The position numbers and the translations under genes are program-made. A stretch of 64,000 nucleotides of DNA. It comes from Antedon bifida. Lineage: Eukaryota; Echinodermata; Crinoidea; Comatulida; Antedonidae. Below are positions 57,001 to 64,000 of this stretch, piece by piece. Within the stretch, counting starts at the first letter, position 1; each line of letters starts with the position of its first letter. The notes under the pieces are model-generated. The model saw only the letters and a program-made list of their open reading frames with translations, ran no database searches and was not told the DNA's origin. Where the stretch lies: NCBI GenBank assembly GCA_963402885.1, contig OY727093.1, positions 20,707,409 through 20,771,408 of the forward strand. Reading direction: 5' to 3'.

Positions 57001-57784
57001 CAGTTCTACATTTGGCCCATGTATCAGATCAATGCATTTGGCTACATAAGGCTCTGTATTAGAAATATATCGGGTAAAACTGTGGATTCCAGCCTATTTG
57101 TGCAACCCTGATCCTTAAGGAACCCATATGGATTTGCCAAAATGAACCAGGGGTAACCTCTATGGCCATACATGCCCTTTATTGGAGATACATGGATATC
57201 TGGATGAAACTGTTTGTCTTATAATATGGATTCGATCGTATGGGAAAAAGCTATTCACATACGATTCTTAAGGAACTCATATCGATTTGCCCAAATGAAC
57301 TATTTGGGTACTCTATGGCCTATAAATTGGTTTTGAATCGGAAACATGTAGATCGAACTGTGGGTCCCTTGAATCGGTCTATGTGGGAAAAAGTACTCAA
57401 TAAATCTTTAAGGTGGTCTGCAGCTCAAATTTTAACTTTGGTTGAGACATATTAACACTGTATTATGTTGTCCAATAACTTCTGATCATTCTGTAAATAT
57501 TTCTTTAAATTAAGATATAATATTATATGTTACCAAACAACCACCACACACCCCCCGCCCCATCACCTCTTTGAATTAAAATCCATCCCGAGAGGCTCCT
57601 ATGTACTTCTTGTATAGTTATTTCAAACAATATAATACATTAGATTAAATATAAATATATATCTATTATAAACAATTTGCCCTTAGTTCCAACTCTCTAT
57701 GCCATGTCATTATTTAGATGAGAAAAACAAGTCAAAGGTTAAAATTTCATTAAAAAATGGGTGATAGAAGTAATACTAGAATAA
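57001..57784. repeat. Degenerate repeat with CCTTAAGGAACCCATATGGA motif, then unique DNA
   Basis: Two related units at ~57030-57160 and ~57165-57320 and a diverged third at ~57300-57430, similar to 55915-56080, so the L2-like insertion may have split a tandem array. 57460-57784 shows nothing. Confidence 0.5.
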
Positions 57785-59946
57785 ACTAGAGGGTACTCCG
57801 AGAGTACAAACCTCCGCCTACTGTAAAATTCCCCTACATAAAATGCCCCCTGAATATTTTTAGGTGATCATTTAGAATAAAATGATCACCTATTGTTATT
57901 GTATAAAATCTTTATTATTATTTTTTTTTTTATTATTTTTTTTCTTTTTATTGTTTCTGTACACTATTTTGTGTAACAATTATCTCAAAAAGTTTAATGT
58001 CAATGATTACAAAAATTTCAGAATATCTTTCAAATAATACAACTTAATCCTAATAAGCTTTCCAGCGTGATCACTCATCCGTGACGACATTTATACGCCA
58101 TTTTGCGAAATCACATTATCAATCATATCTCCATAATTCATTATCACATATTAATGAAATTCACTACACGTAAACTTCAGATCAAGGGTAAAAATATTAG
58201 CAAATAAAAACGCACGCGCACGTAGGTTCATGCGCGTGATATCGCGCGTTAAAAATTTAAAAAGCTCAAAATTAAGTTTTGATCAATTTAGAGCATGAAT
58301 TAGGCCATTTGCGTGTTTCAAAAAATTACTGCGCAAAAATGCGTTTTTGCGCGCGCGATACTTAAAAAGCGTAAAAAATATGAATTTTTTTTACAAATCT
58401 CATTCTACTCACCATCCTTAGTACATTCACCAAATTTGAGTCAGTTCCGACTTAAAATAACGCTATACGAGCACGTTAAAAATGACAAAATGCGCACATT
58501 TATTTTACAAAAGTTCTGAAAATGGTGAAAAATAGGTCTTTTTTAAAATGAAAATAATTCTTCAGAATGCAAGATGACCCCCGATTTTTTTAACTTATTC
58601 TGGAAGCCATTGACTTGTAGATATGAATTCATGTACACATTTTACGTACAAAATGTTTTGACGTCATCAAATGGCCACTTGAATTTAAAAATTAGGATTT
58701 GTTATCTTTTTGTGTAGATTATCACATTCAACAGAGCGCATCTTGGTTATGTGTGCTCGAATTTCGCACAACTTTCAGTATGTGCTTGCTTAATTAATTA
58801 TCTTTATCATGAGTTGACACTATCTTCATTTTAATGACGTCATCACGCGTAAAAACTTGAATAACGTAGGCCGTGTAATTTCACCTTCGCAGTAAATTTG
58901 AATATCTTACAGCTCTTCAGAATTGAAGGTTACCTTGATGATTATAATTTATTATGAAAGCTGATGAAATGTAGATATTTATTCATATAAAAATTAAGCC
59001 TATCGGATGTTGTGACGTTAACATATGGCCAGTTGAAGTGAAAAAGTAGTTTTTTCATATTTTTCGTCAAAGTTATACACAATTCAAAGAGCGCGCACAG
59101 CGCTTCTACGTGCCAAATTGTTTTCCAAATCTTATATTTTTTTGCTCAATTAATTATCTTTCGAAATTGTCATCTTAAAGTTTAGTTTGATAACGTCATC
59201 ATGCCAAAAAATTAGAACATGTGTCCCGCAATTTCACCTATGCTACACTGTATATAGATATACAGTATATACTGTACATATTGTATATGGCATATAGGCA
59301 CAACTCAGCACTATAAGCATATAATAGGATGGCATACATCAACATTTTCCGATCGTATGTTAACGTACGTGCATGTTTAAAAAAAAATTAATTTCAGTAA
59401 AATGATAAAAATGATCACCTATAATTCGTCAAAGTGACGAATTAAATTCTAGTTTTAAAAATTGTTTTTATTAGTTCTAAGTGTAAATATGCTAACTGCA
59501 CACTACAAAGTTGTGGATGACAGTGTGGTGTAATGGTTATGTATCCAGCCTCTCACAGTTGAGATCGCTGGTTCAAGTCCCACTGAGGTTTTTTTTTTGT
59601 TATTATTTTTTTATTTCTTTTTTTTTTGTTTTTTGTGGACCTTGATCTTTGACCACAAATATATGATGTGTCATTGATCATTGTGGCTAAGTTTGGTGAG
59701 AATCGGATAAAAACTGTGGTCTCTTAGGCAGTAAAATAGTTTTTTGTTAGTTGTGACCTTGACCTATATGACCTTTTCCCCTCAAATTCAAACTCATCCG
59801 AGCTTTTTGATCATAGATCATTGTTGCCAAATTTGGTGAGAATCGGATAAAAACTGTGGCCTCCAGGCTGTTCACAGACACACAAACACACACACACACA
59901 CAAACATACAGGGGTGAAAACATAACCTCCTTGGCGGAGGTAATAA
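57785..59946 (+). mobile_element. SINE-like element, copy 3, split by R4
   Basis: 5' part 57785-57860 (CTAGAGGGTACTCCGAGAGTA), then the Helentron-type insertion, then 59453-59946. The tRNA-like part at 59519-59585 keeps both boxes: TGGTGTAATGG and GGTTCAAGTCC, with CTCTCAC in the anticodon loop, most like tRNA-Glu. Ends in a CA microsatellite and CCTTGGCGGAGGTAATAA, whose GGCGGAGG is the inverse of CCTCCGCC at the 5' end. Confidence 0.75.
57861..59452 (+). mobile_element. Helentron-type copy R4 (R family), clean solo insertion
   Basis: Head 57861-57892, ATTGTTATTGTAT, T-tract, body, ATGATCACCTA at 59411, hairpin 59422-59442, CTAG 59449-59452. Length 1592 bp. The interrupted SINE reads GAATATTTTT before and TTTTAAAAATTG after; the unsplit SINE has TATTTTTAAATTTT, so the ends and a T/T target are defined. 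Closest in sequence to R1 over the whole body. Confidence 0.9.
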
Positions 59947-62150
59947 ACTATACATTTATGTCAAAGGTCAATAACCACACTTCCGGTCATTTTCAGGCAA
60001 GATATTCTGTTAAATTTTGTATGAAAATAGTGGCCAGTTTGTTTACATGATAAACAGTACAGAATACATGAAAAACATGATATTTCTCAGTTTTAGTCTC
60101 AATAACTTCAATCTACACCCATGTCCACAATCAACTATCAAATGAGAGATATTTTTAGAGAAGTTTCGTTACCATTGAGTGCTACCTTAATTGTTTTTTT
60201 CTGGTGTAAAAAATATAATTTTTTTGTTTTTTTGGAAAAAATGCTTATAAATTAGTATTAATTGACCAAAATTCATACTATAATCCAATATATACCTGCA
60301 TAACTATATATCAAAATAAAGATAATTTAGTAAGCTATCATTTGATACTAAATAAAATGAGGTACATTTAAAATTCACAACGTTATTAAAACAATAACAG
60401 GCGTAACTCTAATTTGACACCAAATGACCTTTGACCTCAAAATGACCCTCTTTCCCCAGGTCAAAATTCATGGATGATTTGGGATGACTTGGGATGCATT
60501 AGAACATGAATCCACTGAAAAACCTTTGTTAATAATTATTTCACAGATTGGCATTTTTTTGAACTAAAATTCCCTAACTACTAGCTAAACTCTAGCTAAA
60601 ACTACTACACAGTAGTGTAGTATTGAAGTTGATAAGAAAAAAAAGACCAAACAGGGAAATGTTATATTGGCCAGTCCTATTAGTTACATACAGTATACTA
60701 TAGTTCTGTGCTGACCACAGATGAATGCGGAAACATCACAATCAAATCACTGGTGTTCATTTTCAAATAAATAGAATTGCAGTTATACTTCAATCAATCT
60801 TCAAAACTCTACTAAACATAACATTACAAGATATACACATAGGTGGATTTTATCATCTTGTTTTAAGACGGACCGAATGAGATGAAACCATGGAAGCAGG
60901 CAATGGAGAACAATGATACTGTTTTTCCAGCAACACCTAGCTTTGGTCTTATGGTCATCCATACCAGCATTTGTTATATATAAATGAATTTTAAAATGGT
61001 GAATAAATTGATACTTAAAAAGACCAAACACCTATTTGTTGGCTGCAGGAAGGTTCTTAAAATGATGAACCATTTGGTCACTGTGAGAAGAAATTGCACA
61101 GAGAAGGCAAAAAAAGGATCCGAAAATCATAAGAAGTAGTCAGTCAGTAGTTAAAATTCAGATTGGCAAGGATACACAGTTGGAATAGCTTATCAAATAA
61201 CTGAAATTATTCCTGATCAAAATCCAATCATTACTTCTTCTGATTCCCAACCTAAACTGAATAGAGGCAAATGAATCTCATGATTAATACTTTTTGTTAA
61301 AATGTTTATTCTAGAATATTAGGAGCGGTTGACTAAAAATATCAACCTATTTCATTAAAAAGTGGCCAAATGCCAAAAAAATTGATTTTCTTCATACTTT
61401 GATAATTAATCACACTTTAGGTAAATATAGCAAAACTGAAATATTTTTTGGTTGCCATGGTAACAGGTGTGAAAACGCAAGTGTTACCATTTTGGCATGT
61501 GATTTTGCCCTTATTTAGATATGGCATCAAAAATGAAAAAGAATTTGTGAAATCTTTTTGTACCAATCTTGCTCTAATGTAAGACAAAAATTTACGTAAA
61601 TCAATAATTTAATTTAGGAGATTCCATTATTTTTCTTAGGGGTGTTTTCCGGAATTTACATACATGGGAATATTTTTAGGTTTTTCAAAGGGCTATTAAA
61701 GTCAGATGGTAACGTTTCAAAAGCAACCATGGTGCAGGCATGGCTCGGCTCGAATGGTTGCTCTTGCTGTTTCCATTAAAATTATCATGGGGTAATCATG
61801 TAATTTCTGTGTAGTGTTTCTAGATAAATGGTTGAAATTTGCATTTTCTCATGTTATTTGTAGAAATAGGTGGTATAGCTTTTTCAGTCCAAAATGTTTT
61901 GTTGTTGTTGTTAAGAACATGCTAAAATATAGGCCTAGATATAGATATTAGTATCTAAAATCTACCCTGGTTTGTTTATTAGTAATTACCTATTTGAAAA
62001 ATTTGTCCCTTTTTAACCACCAAGTTTTTTGTAAAGAATGTTTTAAACATTATTATTAGGCTAGTCAATCTAGCATTTTGAGTGAAAAAAAATTGCAAAC
62101 AGAGATTTTTTTTTTAAATGGTTACATATGATAAGGTGATTATTTTTTGA
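59947..62150. other. No recognised gene
   Basis: AT-rich, with scattered TGACCTTTGACCTC (60418) and other repeat-like words. A 76-codon minus frame at 61031-60801 has no family features. May be intronic for the WDSUB1-like gene. Confidence 0.4.
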
Positions 62151-62159
62151 GCATCACAC

Positions 62160-62840
62160 CTCTGACACTCATCCCGAAGGTATGCAAATTAGCTTAAATA
62201 TGCAAATTAGGGTGAAATTACAGGGTTACCATATCTTAAAAACTACTAATCGTAGAGTATTTGCATAAATATGTGATTAAAATGTCTGTAGAGACTTTAT
62301 TTTGGACTCAATGGCTTGGATATTGTTTTTCAATACCCAACATAGAACTGTATTATAACTCCCAAAATCAAACCTTCGTCAGGCACCTCGAAAGTATGCA
62401 AATTAGTAGTACAAGTAACATTAAATATGCAAATTTGGGAATGAAATCACAGTGTTGCCATATCTCGAAAACCGCTAATGCTAGAGTGTTAATTTTTTCA
62501 CTAAAATATTTAAAATATGTATATTTATATTTGCTGTAATTAGACATTTTGCAAAAAAAGTACAAAAATTTGACCTTTGACCCCATTTATCAATATCTGA
62601 ATATAAATGTGACTAAAATGTCTGTAGAGACTTTATTTCGTCCTCAAATGACTTGGATTGAATACAGGTTTTCAATAATAAGCATAGGATTGTTTTGTAA
62701 TTCCCAAAAATCACACCTTCATCACGCACCTCGAAAATATGCAAATTAGTAGTACAAGTTGGATAATATGCAAATTAGGCAGTGAAAACTGATAATGCTA
62801 GAGTGTTGATTTATTCACTGAACTACTCAACACATCTATT
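62160..62840. repeat. ~340-bp direct repeat rich in ATGCAAAT octamers
   Basis: AAAATGTCTGTAGAGACTTT at 62280 and 62616, CACCTCGAAAnTATGCAAATT at 62385 and 62727, and GCTAGAGTGTT at 62479 and 62790 define a period of 310-340 bp. TATGCAAATT occurs six times between 62180 and 62780. Confidence 0.65.
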
Positions 62841-63048
62841 TGTATTTGCTGTGATGATGCATTTCTCTAAATGCATATTCGTAAGTACCACTTTTGACAT
62901 CTTATTACCAGGTTTTTCTAATATGAACATGAATATTAATATATTTTTCTTACCATAGTTGTAGTCATATGATTAAGCTCCAATTTATTACACTTTCCTA
63001 ATTAAAAAACAGGCTAAAATTGTTTATATTGAAATGTGTGTATTTTAG

Positions 63049-63946
63049 TTAATCCTCAAGCTCATCAGTGCATTCAGAATTACTACAACTTATTCCTCTA
63101 CAGTTACCGCATGCAGTCGTACATTTAATTTGCATCTTTCTGCAGGAACACGACCGACTTTTACATCCACGTGTACAGTTGCATCTTCAAAAAAACATCT
63201 GATTTTGTCAATCTCTCGTACTAAATATTTTTTAAACTACATGATTACAACTATGACTTTCAATTTACCTTGTGACAGATAAAAGTTCCTGTGGTGCAGG
63301 GGAGTCCTTTGTCAAGTTTGGAAACAGGTGTTCTTCATTTTTTTGCCATCCCCAAACAGTGGCAAGGTCTCTGCCAAGCCAGGACTGAATCTAAAATAAG
63401 ATAACAACTATAATATTGTCTATTGCACTATACGGTACTCTATAAAATAATTCAAACCAACAAAACAAAAATCACCTGGTGATCTACTCTGAAAGAATGT
63501 TGCTTGGCAGCTCCTGATGTAGGTGGTAAACTCTTGGATGATATTGGACCTTTTGCCTTTCCTACTTTGTCACAGAATCTGGTATACCGTAAGTTGTTTA
63601 GACAATTACCATCTGATCCATAAATGAGGCAGAAAACATGCTCTCCTGCACTTGAAACTTCTTCTTTAGTTGATGTTACACTGTAGAATGTATTTATGTG
63701 CTCCATTGTCCTTTGATCCTTGTGATACTTCTTAAATGTAGATTCTTTTCCTAGTCGAAAGATTTGAGATGTTGTGTCACAACCCAAAAAGGCATGCCAG
63801 AAATCTTCAGAAACATAGTGATATAATAGCACAAGTAAATCTGTGTCATCTCCGATTATTACACAATTGTCTTCCTTTGCAATTTCTAGTGCCGTTTTGA
63901 CAATCAGAAGGTCGGCATCCCCGGTAGATTTTAGATCATAGTTCTT
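63049..63946 (-). CDS. Spliced gene, 3' part: FEN/PIN-like nuclease motif plus Cys-rich tail
   Basis: Three minus-strand exons: 63946-63476, 63390-63269 and 63184-63049 (TAA at 63051-63049). All introns are GT-AG and phases agree. Exon 1 encodes GDADLLIVKTALEIAK and VIIGDDTDLLVLL, then HAFLGCDTTSQIFRLGK and SLPPTSGAAKQHSFRV; the DDTD strand and GCDTTS..G.GK loop resemble FEN1/XPG-like PIN nucleases. Exon 2 has WLGRDLATVWGW and APQELLSVTR. Exon 3 is CNCTRGCKSRSCSCRKMQ with further Cys pairs to the end. The block between VLLYHYV and FWHAFLG looks shorter than the family norm I recall, so a deletion is possible. Proteins with HAFLGCDTTS are common, often multicopy, in marine invertebrates; a transposon origin is possible. 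The 5' part is outside the window. Confidence 0.65.
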
Positions 63947-64000
63947 CTATTAGAATGCTAATAAACCCTAAGACCTAAAACCTAAGAGGTATTTGCTTGC

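Noticed and set aside
60801..61031. A 76-codon minus-strand gene
   Set aside because: No motif, no splice context and no similarity I recognise; composition like the surrounding AT-rich DNA.

Overview
The window looks like eukaryotic DNA, probably from a marine invertebrate: AT-rich, intron-containing and almost wholly made of transposable elements. Only two likely host genes are visible. One is the first coding exon of a WDSUB1-like WD40 protein (54949-55340, +). The other is the 3' part of a spliced gene at the right edge (63049-63946, -) that joins a FEN/PIN-like nuclease motif to a Cys-rich tail. The species cannot be fixed from sequence alone; a deuterostome such as an echinoderm is only a guess.

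Layout. 1-0.5 kb: GIY-YIG end of a Penelope-like element. 0.8-4.2 kb: decayed LINE (-) with zinc knuckle, endonuclease, reverse transcriptase and C-terminal zinc motif. 4.2-7.9 kb: Mutator-like DNA transposon (-) with broken transposase and terminal inverted repeats, carrying a tRNA-derived SINE-like copy. 9.2-10.8 kb: head-to-head inverted pair of Penelope-like 3' ends. 11.2-13.7 kb: a LINE 3' end (-) abutting an RTE-type LINE (+), then a TIR element. 15.8-19.4 kb: about 2.4 tandem copies of a 1.5-kb unit with tRNA-like segments. 19.5-23 kb: foldback-type elements whose arms are tandem arrays of short GC-rich units, plus a LINE. 22.9-45.0 kb: 0.65-0.77-kb inverted arms enclosing a LINE 3' end and the Helentron nest.

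The main discovery is at 25461-44188, with solo relatives at 49305-50877, 53980-54455 and 57861-59452. It is a nested stack of non-autonomous rolling-circle elements of Helentron type. Each intact copy has a 5' palindrome (head), a shared motif of the form YTTGTDATYGT, and a T-rich tract. At the other end it has an inverted copy of the head's first ~10 bases, a shared hairpin and a terminal CTAG. At least four head families (AGTTATCCGC, GGTTATCCGC, GGTTTTCCGC, AGGTGATCAT) occur. Head and 3' repeat always match in family, while the hairpin is shared or nearly so. New copies land in the T-tract just inside an older copy's head, so heads stack on one side and CTAG tails close in last-in-first-out order on the other. 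Subtracting nested copies gives constant lengths: about 1.6 kb, 1.22 kb and 1.58 kb depending on family.

46.7-52.5 kb holds a decayed Ty3/Gypsy element (-) split by a small TIR element in gag and by a LINE 3' end that itself carries one Helentron-type copy. 56.1-57 kb is an L2/CR1-like LINE 3' end, 57.8-59.9 kb a SINE-like copy split by one Helentron-type element, and 62.1-62.8 kb a repeat rich in ATGCAAAT octamers. No gene for a rolling-circle replicase/helicase is present, so movement of the nest would need proteins encoded elsewhere.
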